Assembly: GCF_009498295.1 (NCBI RefSeq) | Contig: NZ_CP040813.1 | Coordinates: forward strand, 1,309,001-1,373,000 | Reading direction: 5' to 3' | From: Oceanihabitans sp. IOP_32 | GTDB taxonomy: Bacteria; Bacteroidota; Bacteroidia; Flavobacteriales; Flavobacteriaceae | Length of the DNA stretch: 64,000 nucleotides | Part shown: positions 15,624-24,966 of the stretch, piece by piece | Layout of the letters: each line of letters opens with the position of its first letter | How positions within the stretch are numbered: the first letter of the stretch is position 1 | Notes under the pieces: model-generated | Seen by the model: the letters and a program-made list of their open reading frames with translations, nothing else | Told to the model about the DNA's origin: nothing | The model's database searches: none | Program-made: the position numbers and the translations under genes

Positions 15624-18368
15624 ATGGATAAATTTTCATTTTTAAACGCAGCACATTCGGCCTATTTCGCCGATTTATACGACCAATATTTACAACACCC
15701 CGATACCGTCGAGCCTAGTTGGAGAGCTTTTTTTCAAGGTTATGATTTTGGATCTCAAAGTTACGGTCTAGAACCCGAGACAATCCAAACGGAAACTACA
15801 CAAATCCCAGAACACGTTTTAAAGGAATTTCAGGTGGTAAGACTTATTGACGGTTACCGAATGCGAGGGCACTTGTTTACCAAAACAAACCCTGTTAGAG
15901 CTCGCCGTAAATACGCACCTACACTTGATATTAAGAATTTTAATCTCGCTGAAAGTGATTTAGACACGGTTTTTAATGCTGGAGAAAATCTAGGTATTGG
16001 AGCAGCAACCTTGCGCGAGATTGTTGCGCATTTAGAAAAAGTATACTGTAGTTCTATAGGTGTAGAATACATGTATTTACGCAATCCAGAAGTTATAAAA
16101 TGGTGGCAAGAACAATTAAATAAAAACGAAAATCAGCCTAATTTCTCGGCCGATACCAAAAAATATATACTCTCAAAACTCAATCAAGCGGTTTCCTTCG
16201 AGAATTTTCTGCAAACCAAATACGTAGGCCAAAAACGATTTTCTCTTGAAGGTGGCGAATCTTTGATACCGGCCTTAAGTAATGTGCTTTTTTACTCTGT
16301 AGAAAAATATGGTGTTAAAGAATGTGTTATAGGAATGGCGCATCGTGGTCGATTAAGCACGCTTGTAAACATTTTTAGAAAACCTTTAAAAGAACTCTTT
16401 AGTGAATTTGATGGTAAAGATTTTGAAGATGAATATATTGATGGTGATGTAAAATACCATTTAGGATTAACCCTTGATAAAACTTACCAAAACGGAAAGA
16501 ATATCAAGATGAATTTAGTACCTAACCCTTCTCATCTTGAAACGGTAGCATCGGTTGCCGAAGGTATTACAAGGGCAAAAATAGACACCGATTATAACGG
16601 CGATAATTCTAAAATAATACCAATAGTAGTGCATGGTGATGCTGCCATTGCGGGCCAAGGCATTGTATACGAAGTCGCCCAAATGAGCCGACTAAAAGGT
16701 TACAAAACAGGGGGCACCATACATATAGTAGTAAACAATCAAATAGGTTTCACAACCAATTATTTAGACGCACGATCAAGTACTTATTGTACCGACATTG
16801 CAAAAGTCACCCTATCGCCCGTTCTACATGTTAATGCCGATGATGCCGAAGCCGTTGTACACGCCGTAGAAATGGCTTTAGAATACAGAATGCGCTATAA
16901 AAAAGATGTTTATATCGACTTATTAGGCTATAGAAAATACGGCCATAACGAAGGTGACGAACCAAGGTTTACGCAACCTCAACTCTATAAAAATATAGCA
17001 AAACACCCTAACCCGTTTAAAATTTACTCTGACAAACTTTTAGCAGAAAACACCATAGACAAAGCCTATTTAGATAAAATAGTAGCAGATTTTAGAGACA
17101 CCTTAGAAAGTGAGTACGAAAAATCTAAACAAGAAGAGGCCTCTATAGTTAGACCCTTTATGCAAGAACGCTGGGCGGCGTTCCAACGCAAAGGATTAGA
17201 GGCTTTGCTTGAGCCAGAAGACACAAAATATCCTAAAGACCGCTTAGAGCACATCTCTAAAGTCGTATCTACTGTACCCAAAGGTGTTAAGTTTTTACGA
17301 AAAACCGAGCGTATTTTAGAAGGTCGGGCAAAAATGGTTTTTGAAACCGATAGACTCGATTGGGGTATGGCAGAGACTTTAGCTTATGGAAGTTTGTTAG
17401 AAGAAGGTTTTAATATTCGCATTTCTGGACAAGATGTAGAACGCGGTACGTTTAGTCATCGTCATGCTATTTTAAAAGACACCATTTCTGAAGAGCGCAT
17501 TAATTTGCTAAACATAAACCCTAATAATAAAGGTAAAATGGATATTTACAATTCATTATTATCTGAATATGCGGTATTAGGTTTCGACTATGGTTATGCA
17601 ATGGCAAACCCTAATACCTTAACCATTTGGGAAGCCCAGTTTGGCGATTTTAGCAACGGGGCACAAATTATTTTCGACCAATATTTATCGGCTGCTGAAG
17701 ATAAATGGAAATCACAAAATGGTATCGTTGTATTATTACCTCATGGCTACGAAGGTCAGGGATCAGAGCATTCCTCGGCTAGAATAGAACGGTACTTACA
17801 ACTGTGTGGCGACGATAATATGGTGGTTACAAACTGTACCACGCCGGCCAACTTTTTCCATCTGTTACGCCGACAAATGAAACGTGATTTTAGAAAACCA
17901 CTTATCGTCTTTACTCCAAAAAGCTTGCTGCGTCACCCTAAAGCGGTTTCTTCATTAAAAGATCTAGAAACAGGGCAGTTTGAAGAAGTTATTGACGACA
18001 CACTAAACCCTAAAAACATTAAAAAACTAGTATTCTGTTCTGGTAAATTTTACTATGATTTATTAGCCGAAAGAGAGAAGCTAGGAACCAAAGACATTGC
18101 ATTGGTAAGAATAGAACAATTATTCCCACTGCATTTAGAAAAAATTGAGAACGTGATTAAGCGTTATCCAAACGTTGAAAATTACGTTTGGGCTCAAGAA
18201 GAACCTCAAAACATGGGAGCTTGGAGCTATATGATGCAACGCATGAATTTAGTAACATTAGAGGTTTGTTCTAGACCCTATAACTCTGTTCCTGCACCGG
18301 GCTCGAGTGCTCGAGATAAAAGGAGACAACAACGCGTTATTAATGCCGTGTTTAATATTGAAAATTGA
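15624..18368 (+). CDS. sucA: 2-oxoglutarate dehydrogenase E1 component
   Basis: Thiamine-diphosphate enzyme of the TCA cycle; decarboxylates 2-oxoglutarate and passes the succinyl group to the E2 lipoyl domain. 914 residues, normal for the family. The N-terminal E2-binding segment (FLNAAHSAYFADLYDQYL) is followed by the catalytic core with GMAHRGRLSTLVN, NPSHLE, VHGDAAIAGQG and GYRKYGHNEGDEPRFTQP, and the transketolase-like C-terminal half with SGQDVERGTFSHRHA and GYEGQGSEHSSARIERYLQL. sucB follows after 36 bases. Confidence 0.97.
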   Translation: MDKFSFLNAAHSAYFADLYDQYLQHPDTVEPSWRAFFQGYDFGSQSYGLEPETIQTETTQIPEHVLKEFQVVRLIDGYRMRGHLFTKTNPVRARRKYAPTLDIKNFNLAESDLDTVFNAGENLGIGAATLREIVAHLEKVYCSSIGVEYMYLRNPEVIKWWQEQLNKNENQPNFSADTKKYILSKLNQAVSFENFLQTKYVGQKRFSLEGGESLIPALSNVLFYSVEKYGVKECVIGMAHRGRLSTLVNIFRKPLKELFSEFDGKDFEDEYIDGDVKYHLGLTLDKTYQNGKNIKMNLVPNPSHLETVASVAEGITRAKIDTDYNGDNSKIIPIVVHGDAAIAGQGIVYEVAQMSRLKGYKTGGTIHIVVNNQIGFTTNYLDARSSTYCTDIAKVTLSPVLHVNADDAEAVVHAVEMALEYRMRYKKDVYIDLLGYRKYGHNEGDEPRFTQPQLYKNIAKHPNPFKIYSDKLLAENTIDKAYLDKIVADFRDTLESEYEKSKQEEASIVRPFMQERWAAFQRKGLEALLEPEDTKYPKDRLEHISKVVSTVPKGVKFLRKTERILEGRAKMVFETDRLDWGMAETLAYGSLLEEGFNIRISGQDVERGTFSHRHAILKDTISEERINLLNINPNNKGKMDIYNSLLSEYAVLGFDYGYAMANPNTLTIWEAQFGDFSNGAQIIFDQYLSAAEDKWKSQNGIVVLLPHGYEGQGSEHSSARIERYLQLCGDDNMVVTNCTTPANFFHLLRRQMKRDFRKPLIVFTPKSLLRHPKAVSSLKDLETGQFEEVIDDTLNPKNIKKLVFCSGKFYYDLLAEREKLGTKDIALVRIEQLFPLHLEKIENVIKRYPNVENYVWAQEEPQNMGAWSYMMQRMNLVTLEVCSRPYNSVPAPGSSARDKRRQQRVINAVFNIEN

Positions 18369-18404
18369 TAAGATAATTATAACATACAATTAAAATTATA
18401 AAGT

Positions 18405-19616
18405 ATGATTTTAGAAATGAAAGTACCCTCGCCAGGGGAATCCATTACAGAAGTAGAAATAGCCACCTGGTTAGTTGAAGATGGCGATTATGTAGAAAAA
18501 GACCAGGCTATTGCAGAGGTAGATAGTGATAAAGCTACCCTAGAACTACCTGCCGAAGTTAGTGGGATTATTACGCTTAAAGCGGAAGAAGGTGATGCCG
18601 TGGCAGTAGGTGCCGTAGTGTGCCTAATCGACACCAGTGCAGCAAAACCTGAAGGCGACTCGCCTAAAAAAGAGGAAAAAAAGGAAGAAAAACCAAAAGC
18701 AGAAGCCCCAAAGCCAACAGCAACCGAGACTAAAACCTACGCGACAGGTACTGCAAGTCCGGCAGCTAAAAAGATTTTAGCCGAAAAAGGTGTGGATACC
18801 GCAACAGTCTCTGGCACAGGAAAAGATGGCAGAATAACCAAAAGCGATGCTTTAAACGCCGTACCAAGTATGGGTACACCAACCGGTGGCAACCGTGGCA
18901 GTTCTCGAAGTAAAATGTCTATGTTACGCAGAAAAGTAGCAGAACGTTTGGTTGAGGCTAAAAACACCACAGCTATGCTAACCACATTTAACGAGGTAGA
19001 TATGTCGCCAATTTTTGCGCTTAGAACCGAGTATAAAGAAACCTTTAAAGCAAAACATGGGGTTAGTTTAGGATTCATGAGCTTTTTTACATTGGCCGTA
19101 GTTCGTGCCTTAAAAATGTATCCAGCAGTGAACTCTATGATTGATGGGAAAGACATGATTTCTTATGATTTTTGCGATATAAGTATTGCCGTTTCAGGAC
19201 CAAAAGGTCTTATGGTACCCGTGATGCGAAATGCAGAAAACTTGAGTTTTAGAGGGGTAGAATCTGAGGTGAAACGCTTGGCTATTCGCGCGCGCGACGG
19301 TCAAATAACTGTAGATGAAATGACAGGGGGCACCTTTACAATTTCTAACGGCGGGGTGTTTGGCAGCATGTTGTCTACACCAATTATTAATCCGCCACAA
19401 AGTGCTATTCTAGGCATGCATAATATTGTAGAGCGTCCAGTGGCCGTAGATGGTCAGGTTGTTATACGACCAATTATGTACGTCGCCTTATCTTACGATC
19501 ATAGAATTATTGACGGTAAAGAGTCTGTTGGATTTTTAGTAGCCATAAAAGAAGCATTAGAAAACCCTATAGAACTGTTAATGAACGATGATATTAAAAA
19601 AGCATTGGAGTTATAA
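18405..19616 (+). CDS. sucB: 2-oxoglutarate dehydrogenase E2 (dihydrolipoyl succinyltransferase)
   Basis: 403 residues in three parts. The lipoyl domain (1-77) has the lipoylated lysine in [14 protein letters not shown] lysine/alanine/proline linker (80-110) leads to the E3-binding domain ([13 protein letters not shown], about 117-150). The catalytic domain (about 175-403) has [19 protein letters not shown] and the active-site histidine in SYDHRIIDG. It forms the core of the 2-oxoglutarate dehydrogenase complex with the product of the upstream sucA. Also called odhB. A terminator follows at once; the E3 gene (lpd) is not here. Confidence 0.97.
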   Translation: MILEMKVPSPGESITEVEIATWLVEDGDYVEKDQAIAEVDSDKATLELPAEVSGIITLKAEEGDAVAVGAVVCLIDTSAAKPEGDSPKKEEKKEEKPKAEAPKPTATETKTYATGTASPAAKKILAEKGVDTATVSGTGKDGRITKSDALNAVPSMGTPTGGNRGSSRSKMSMLRRKVAERLVEAKNTTAMLTTFNEVDMSPIFALRTEYKETFKAKHGVSLGFMSFFTLAVVRALKMYPAVNSMIDGKDMISYDFCDISIAVSGPKGLMVPVMRNAENLSFRGVESEVKRLAIRARDGQITVDEMTGGTFTISNGGVFGSMLSTPIINPPQSAILGMHNIVERPVAVDGQVVIRPIMYVALSYDHRIIDGKESVGFLVAIKEALENPIELLMNDDIKKALEL

Positions 19617-19634
19617 AAACTAATATGATTTGAA

Positions 19635-19673
19635 AAAAGTGAGCTAAACCATTTTAGGTAGCTCGCTTTTTTT
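19635..19673 (+). terminator. terminator of sucAB
   Basis: Stem AGTGAGCTA/TAGCTCGCT with one G-T wobble, flanked by A-run and T-run (TTTTTTT), starting about 20 bases after the sucB stop. Confidence 0.8.
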
Positions 19674-19692
19674 ATTCGCTTTTTTTAATGAT

Positions 19693-19809
19693 CTAATTAA
19701 ACATAAAAAAAGTCACCATAATATTAAGGGATACCGTAATAAAAGCTAGAATAATTATCCCCATGATAACATATTTTTGAAGCACATTTTCATTTTCCAT
19801 GGCATACAT
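19693..19809 (-). CDS. possible small single-span membrane protein
   Basis: Frame of 38 codons starting MYAMENENVLQKY, or 35 codons from the second ATG at 19800. A polar start is followed by a strongly hydrophobic stretch (VIMGIIILAFITVSLNIMV) that would span the membrane once. It is too short for usual gene finders. Composition looks like a real small membrane protein, but there is no homology evidence and no convincing ribosome site, so it is tentative. Confidence 0.4.
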   Translation of the reverse strand: MYAMENENVLQKYVIMGIIILAFITVSLNIMVTFFMFN

Positions 19810-19928
19810 ATAAATAACGGTTTTACTTGTAGGTATTTCTATGATTTAGGTGCTGTGATGGAAATTATTTCAGGAAAAAATCACTCTATTAACAGCTCTA
19901 TAAAGATATGTTATAGCTTGTTTACCTG

Positions 19929-19954
19929 AAATACGTAGTTCTACGTATTTTTTT
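19929..19954 (+). terminator. perfect TACGTA hairpin followed by T-run
   Basis: Perfect 10-bp arms AAATACGTAG/CTACGTATTT with a 2-base loop, followed by four more T. It could be a terminator, or the core could be a palindromic regulator site. No gene on the plus strand ends just upstream, which leaves its origin unexplained. Confidence 0.45.
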
Positions 19955-19983
19955 CACTTTCGCATAGTCTTATAATTGAAGAA

Positions 19984-20015
19984 AGCTCTAAATCATAACA
20001 ACTTAGAGCTCTTTT
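19984..20015 (+). terminator. hairpin with short T-run
   Basis: Perfect 8-bp stem AGCTCTAA/TTAGAGCT with an 11-base loop followed by CTTTT. It lies 30 bases after the previous hairpin and before the 42-bp repeat; may end a short plus-strand transcript. Confidence 0.4.
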
Positions 20016-20024
20016 AAGGGTATC

Positions 20025-20066
20025 ATACCAAATTATCCATACGACATTTTAAAATGAAACTGGTAT
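20025..20066. repeat. 42-bp inverted-repeat element, copy A
   Basis: Begins ATACCA and ends TGGTAT. The same 42-bp unit occurs in reverse orientation at 33243-33284 with 37 of 42 identical positions, and related ends bound larger elements at 43818-44076 and 46280-46440. Dispersed non-coding repeat. Confidence 0.7.
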
Positions 20067-20135
20067 AACAACTAATTTGTAGTAAGAGCGAAATCTATTT
20101 TAAGGGTCTACTAGCATAAGCCCATGTTTTAAAGA

Positions 20136-20771
20136 CTATAAAAAATTTCGGTTTAAACTGGCCCAAACGGAAAGTGAAGTTGGTTTTTTATCTAAACCCA
20201 ATTTGGCTACCATATTACTGCGATGCTTTTCTACCGTTCTCACAGAAACACTTAACTCGTTGGCAATAGCTTTACTGGTTTTATTTTCTGCAATAAGTTT
20301 TAGAATTTTGAGTTCAGACTTACTTAAAAGCTCTAGGCCTTTGGGTTTGTTTTCTAAATTAGTACGACTTAAATAGGAGGCTATTTCTTCACTAAAATAA
20401 GATTTGTTCTTTACAACATGTGCGATGCACGTTTCAATCTCTTCAATAGCAAACTCTTTTAAAATATAACCATAAACACCAAGCGCAACGGCTTTATCAT
20501 AAATGTCTTCTTCTTTGTCGAATGTTATTAAAATTATTTTAGTGTCCAGATTGTTTTTCTGGCAAGCTTCGGCAATTTCTAATCCCGTTTTGTATGGCAT
20601 TCTAATATCTAAAATGGCAATTTTAGGTTTTAACTTCACGATAAGATTATAGGCAACATTACCATCTTGAGCTTTACCGACAACATTAAATCCTTTAGAG
20701 ATTAAAAAATCAGACAACCCCCTAAGCATAAGCGGGTGGTCGTCTGCTATAACAATGCTATTACTTGTCAT
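20136..20771 (-). CDS. NarL/LuxR-family response regulator
   Basis: 211 residues. The receiver domain (1-120) has acidic residues D10 and D11, the phosphoacceptor D55 in IAILDIRMP, the threonine/serine switch near ILITF, and lysine near YILKEFA. A LuxR-type helix-turn-helix (about 145-205) follows with LSKSELKILKLIAENKTSKAIANEL and SVRTVEKHRSNMVAKL. It is a DNA-binding output of a two-component system; no histidine kinase gene is in the window. It follows the protease-like gene on the same strand by 40 bases. Confidence 0.92.
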   Translation of the reverse strand: MTSNSIVIADDHPLMLRGLSDFLISKGFNVVGKAQDGNVAYNLIVKLKPKIAILDIRMPYKTGLEIAEACQKNNLDTKIILITFDKEEDIYDKAVALGVYGYILKEFAIEEIETCIAHVVKNKSYFSEEIASYLSRTNLENKPKGLELLSKSELKILKLIAENKTSKAIANELSVSVRTVEKHRSNMVAKLGLDKKPTSLSVWASLNRNFL

Positions 20772-20811
20772 TATCTAGTTATTTTAACTCGTTTTACTAT
20801 TAAAAAATACA

Positions 20812-21255
20812 TTAAAGTTTTAAGTACAAATATTTCTTATCGTAATCAATAATAGCTTTTCCTTTTTTTAATATATCGGCACCAATAATACCATCAACAG
20901 GTTTTGCGTTATGACTAATTAAAGCGGTATTAACATGCGACAAATTAAATAACACTAAAACCACTTTATCGTTTTTCCATTTTCCAATTTTTAATTTGTT
21001 CTTTTTAGACATTTGGGTGTCCATGTCAATAGCGCCTGCACCAGCGGCCTTAATTAGAGAATCTTCGGCAAAGAGATTAAAGGTTTCCACCGCCTCAAAA
21101 CCAACACAAGAATTAGAAGCTCCTGTATCTAAGATAAAAAGACCTTTTACCCCATTAATGGTTGCTTTTACTTCAAAATGATTGGTTTTGGTAAGCTTTA
21201 GTTTTACTTTAGTATAATCTCTATCGAGCAAAAACTCCTGCAATGTTTGACTCAT
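20812..21255 (-). CDS. retropepsin-like aspartic protease domain protein
   Basis: 147-residue protein with one aspartic-protease half: the catalytic motif LFILDTGASNSCVG with D43, a flap region, and the second hydrophobic psi-like segment VDGIIGADILKKGKAIIDY. Single-DTG proteins of this kind would work as dimers. No signal peptide is seen, so a cytoplasmic location is likely. It lies 40 bases upstream of the response regulator on the same strand, so they may be co-transcribed. Substrate unknown. Confidence 0.85.
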   Translation of the reverse strand: MSQTLQEFLLDRDYTKVKLKLTKTNHFEVKATINGVKGLFILDTGASNSCVGFEAVETFNLFAEDSLIKAAGAGAIDMDTQMSKKNKLKIGKWKNDKVVLVLFNLSHVNTALISHNAKPVDGIIGADILKKGKAIIDYDKKYLYLKL

Positions 21256-21713
21256 ATTTTATGATGATAAATTCGTGTTTCTTTTAAACTATTCTGCCTT
21301 TTTGAACTTAAAAATACAATTTAATACCTATTCAAATAATTTAAATCTCGAATAAATACTATTGTGCCTTACTTTTAGGCTATAAAACTTGATTTTGACT
21401 TAAAAGCCCATCCTTTTTCAATCGCAAAATGCCCTGGTTTTTACAAATTCCACCAACCGCACATCGCCTTTTTCTCTCTTTCTACAGTCTGATTTCTAAA
21501 ATATCGCAGTTGAATAGGCTTCCCCAAAATAAAAAAGGTTTTTACACACGATAGCCCCTATATATTTATAATGGTTACACTTAATACTTTTGGTCTCAAC
21601 AAAGCGAGCTCTTGAAGCGGACACTTCTCATGAAAATTGCAAATAGAAATCCAATTAATTTCTGTTTAAAGCATAAGTTTTTGTAGTTTTATAAACTTCA
21701 AAAAAACAAGAAA
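21256..21713. other. 458-bp intergenic region before polA
   Basis: Spacer between the divergent protease-like gene and polA. I see no frame with coding character, no strong hairpin and no tRNA. It should contain the promoters of both genes. Confidence 0.5.
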
Positions 21714-24566
21714 ATGTCTGATAACAAACGTGTCTTTTTAGTTGATGCCTATGCATTAATTTTTCGTGGCTATTATGCCTTTATAAAAAACCCAAGAATT
21801 AATTCGAAAGGCTTGGATACCTCGGCAATTATGGGGTTTATGAATTCGCTTTTAGATGTTATAAAACGCGAACGACCTGAGCATCTCGCCGTCTGTTTTG
21901 ATAAAGGTGGTAGCTCCGATCGGGTAGAAATTTTTGAATCCTACAAAGCCAATAGAGATGAAACGCCAGAAGCCATAAAAATTGCTGTTCCCATAATTCA
22001 AGATATTTTAAAAGCCATGCACATTCCTATTATGGTAAAAACGGGTTACGAGGCCGATGATGTTATTGGCACACTAGCCAAACAAGCCGAAAAAGAAGGC
22101 TACCAAACGTTTATGGTTACGCCAGACAAGGATTTTGCTCAACTGGTTTCAGAAAATATCTTTATGTATCGCCCCGTTTTTGGTGGCGGATACGAAACTT
22201 GGGGCATTCCAGAAGTGCAGAAAAAATTTGAAGTTACAGACCCTTTACAAGTGATTGATTTTTTGGGTATGATGGGCGATGCATCCGATAATATTCCTGG
22301 TTTACCTGGTGTTGGCGAAAAAACGGCGAAAAAGTTTTTAGCGCAATACGGCAGTATGGAAAATCTTTTAGCGAATACACACGAGCTAAAAGGTAAAATG
22401 AAAGAGAAAATTGAAGCCAATGCAGAATTGGGTATGCTGTCTAAAAAATTAGCCACCATTATGCTGGATGTTCCGGTTACGTTTAACGCTAAAGATTTTG
22501 AATTAGACCAACCCGATATTCCGAAAGTTACCGAGATTTTCCAGGAATTAGAATTTAGACGTTTAATCGATAATTTCACGAAAACATTTTCTGCTGAGGC
22601 GGTAACACCTCAAGCTGGAAATGCTACCGAAAAAGCTTCAGAAGGCACGCCAACAAAAGCCACACCGAGTGAAGTGAAATCGGCTGGAGCTGGACAATTT
22701 AGTTTGTTTGGAGCAGAAGATAATTCCGCGGAAGCGCAAACAAGCAACACTAGAAACACCTCTGAAACCGCCCCGCATTTTTACCAAAGTGTAGCCCCTG
22801 GATTTGCCACAAAATTGTTTTTAGACAACCTCATGAAGCAAACCACCGTGTGTTTCGATACCGAGACCACAGGCTTAAACCCCATAACGGCCGAGTTGGT
22901 TGGGATTGCCTTTTCTTGGGAAGTTGGCAAGGGCTTTTATGTGCCTTTTCCAGAAGATAAAACCGAAGCCCAAGAACTTATTGAGCAATTTAGACCCTTT
23001 TTTGAAAGTGAAACCATTGAAAAAGTGGGTCAGAATTTAAAATACGACCTTAAGGTTTTAGCAAAATATAATGTGGATGTAAAAGGCAAATTATTCGATA
23101 CCATGTTGGCGCATTATTTAATAAATCCAGATATGCGGCACAATATGGACGTGCTTGCCGAAACGTATTTGAATTATGCGCCCATTTCGATAACCGAACT
23201 GATTGGCAAAAAAGGTAAAAACCAACTCTCGATGCGCGAAGTGCCTTTAGAGAAACTAACCGAATATGCGGTTGAAGATGCCGATATTACCTTGCAACTT
23301 AAAGAACATTTTGAAAAAGAATTAGGCGAAGCCAATACACAGAAATTGTTCGATGAGATTGAAATCCCATTATTGCGCGTTTTAGCGGCTATGGAATTGG
23401 AAGGTATTAATTTAGATACGGAGTTTTTAAATTCCTTATCGGAAGACCTCAATAACGACATCGCTACGCTTGAAAAGCAAATTTATGAGGTTGCAGGTGA
23501 AGCGTTTAATATTGCTTCACCAAAACAATTGGGTATTATTCTGTTTGAAAAACTTAAATTAGTTGACAACCCTAAAAAAACCAAAACAGGGCAATATGCT
23601 ACTGGCGAAGATATTTTATCGTTTTTAGCAAAAGACCATGCCATTATTCGAGATATTTTAGAATATCGAGGCCTTGCCAAACTAAAAAGCACCTATGTTG
23701 ATGCTTTACCGCTGCAAGTTGAACCTAGTACAGGCCGTGTTCATACCGAGTATATGCAAGCTGTTGCAGCTACTGGCCGATTAAGTAGTAATAATCCCAA
23801 TTTACAGAATATACCAATACGTACCGAACGTGGTCGCCAAGTTAGAAAAGCCTTTATCCCGCGTAATGACGATTACACCTTATTGGCTGCCGATTATTCG
23901 CAAATAGAACTGCGCATTATTGCCGCTTTAAGTCAAGAGGAGACCATGATTGAAGCCTTTAATAATGGGGAAGATATTCATGCCTCCACCGCATCGAAAG
24001 TATTTAACGTACCGCTTGCCGAAGTCACCAGAGAACAACGTGCTAATGCCAAAACTGTTAATTTCGGAATTATTTATGGCGTATCGGCATTTGGATTAAG
24101 CAATCAAACGAATTTATCGCGTGGTGAAGCCAAAGAGTTGATCGATACCTACTACGAAACCTACCCAAAACTAAAAGCCTATATGACTAGGCAGGTGGAT
24201 TTTGCTCGCGATCATGGTTATGTGCAAACTGTTTTAGGGCGACGCCGTTATTTAAAAGATATTAATTCTCGTAATGCTGTGGTGCGCAGCGGTGCAGAAC
24301 GAAATGCCATAAATGCACCCATACAAGGTAGTGCCGCCGATATTATTAAGGTTGCCATGATTAAAATTCACGAAAAGCTAGAAGCTGGCCAATACAAATC
24401 TAAAATGCTCTTACAAGTGCATGATGAATTGGTTTTCGACATCTTTAAACCAGAACTTGAAGACATGAAAACCTTGATTAAAACCGAAATGGAGCAAGCT
24501 TATACCCTCGAAGTACCTTTGGATGTTGAAATGGATGTTGGTGATAATTGGTTGGAGGCGCATTAA
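21714..24566 (+). CDS. polA: DNA polymerase I
   Basis: 950 residues. The 5'-3' exonuclease domain (1 to about 290) contains FLVDAYALIFRGYYAF and FLGMMGDASDNIPGLPGVG. The 3'-5' exonuclease (about 365-545) keeps its acidic motif CFDTETTGLNP, so proofreading is probably active. The polymerase domain (about 570-950) has GRLSSNNPNLQNIP, AADYSQIELRI, the ANAKTVNFGIIYG helix and QVHDELVFD. It fills gaps in repair and Okazaki fragment processing. Between the nuclease domains is a variable alanine/threonine linker (about 300-350). Only 13 bases separate it from the Nudix gene, with no terminator seen. Confidence 0.98.
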   Translation: MSDNKRVFLVDAYALIFRGYYAFIKNPRINSKGLDTSAIMGFMNSLLDVIKRERPEHLAVCFDKGGSSDRVEIFESYKANRDETPEAIKIAVPIIQDILKAMHIPIMVKTGYEADDVIGTLAKQAEKEGYQTFMVTPDKDFAQLVSENIFMYRPVFGGGYETWGIPEVQKKFEVTDPLQVIDFLGMMGDASDNIPGLPGVGEKTAKKFLAQYGSMENLLANTHELKGKMKEKIEANAELGMLSKKLATIMLDVPVTFNAKDFELDQPDIPKVTEIFQELEFRRLIDNFTKTFSAEAVTPQAGNATEKASEGTPTKATPSEVKSAGAGQFSLFGAEDNSAEAQTSNTRNTSETAPHFYQSVAPGFATKLFLDNLMKQTTVCFDTETTGLNPITAELVGIAFSWEVGKGFYVPFPEDKTEAQELIEQFRPFFESETIEKVGQNLKYDLKVLAKYNVDVKGKLFDTMLAHYLINPDMRHNMDVLAETYLNYAPISITELIGKKGKNQLSMREVPLEKLTEYAVEDADITLQLKEHFEKELGEANTQKLFDEIEIPLLRVLAAMELEGINLDTEFLNSLSEDLNNDIATLEKQIYEVAGEAFNIASPKQLGIILFEKLKLVDNPKKTKTGQYATGEDILSFLAKDHAIIRDILEYRGLAKLKSTYVDALPLQVEPSTGRVHTEYMQAVAATGRLSSNNPNLQNIPIRTERGRQVRKAFIPRNDDYTLLAADYSQIELRIIAALSQEETMIEAFNNGEDIHASTASKVFNVPLAEVTREQRANAKTVNFGIIYGVSAFGLSNQTNLSRGEAKELIDTYYETYPKLKAYMTRQVDFARDHGYVQTVLGRRRYLKDINSRNAVVRSGAERNAINAPIQGSAADIIKVAMIKIHEKLEAGQYKSKMLLQVHDELVFDIFKPELEDMKTLIKTEMEQAYTLEVPLDVEMDVGDNWLEAH

Positions 24567-24579
24567 AAATTAGAATTAA

Positions 24580-24966
24580 ATGAAAATTATCCCTGTCGCT
24601 TGTGCAATTATTTATTTCAAGAATAAAATCTTAGCTGTACAAAGAAGTAAAACTATGAAACTTCCTTTAAAATGGGAGTTTGCTGGTGGTAAAATTGAAG
24701 CGGGAGAATCTGAAATTGATTGTATTAAAAGGGAAGTCTTAGAAGAATTAAATATTACAATCGAAGTACAAGAAAGATTATCTCCAGTAATTCACCAATA
24801 CCCTGGTTTTAAAATTAAATTGATTCCTTTTACGGCTGAATATGTTTCAGGAGAATTGAAGCTTAAAGAACATTGCAATTTTAAAATTGCCAATAAGGAA
24901 GAATTGCTGAATTTAGATTGGGCTGATGCTGATATACCAATTTTAAAAGAAATTATTGAATTATGA
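24580..24966 (+). CDS. Nudix hydrolase, (d)NTP pyrophosphohydrolase-like
   Basis: 128 residues, the size of MutT. The Nudix box runs from G37 (GGKIEAGESEIDCIKREVLE): G37, E43, R51, E52, E55 and E56 are all present, but the usual glycine near the end is N58. The opening IPVACAIIYFKNKILAVQRS and the LPLKWEFAGGKIE motif are those of MutT/8-oxo-dGTPase-type enzymes, which hydrolyse modified nucleoside triphosphates. Its stop overlaps the start of the helicase gene (ATGA), so the two are coupled. It starts 13 bases after polA. Base composition is more AT-rich than polA and like the helicase, pointing to a module acquired together. Confidence 0.9.
   Translation: MKIIPVACAIIYFKNKILAVQRSKTMKLPLKWEFAGGKIEAGESEIDCIKREVLEELNITIEVQERLSPVIHQYPGFKIKLIPFTAEYVSGELKLKEHCNFKIANKEELLNLDWADADIPILKEIIEL

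Larger units (their letters stand above)
19674..20135. other. intergenic region with a small ORF, two hairpins and an inverted-repeat element
   Basis: No ordinary gene. It contains a possible 35-38-residue membrane peptide gene (minus strand), two hairpins at 19929 and 19984, and a 42-bp ATACCAA-type inverted-repeat element at 20025, each listed separately. Confidence 0.6.

Noticed and set aside
20812-21255. Retropepsin-like gene as a retroelement remnant.
   Set aside because: Single-DTG bacterial proteases of this size are common host genes, and no reverse transcriptase or integrase is present.
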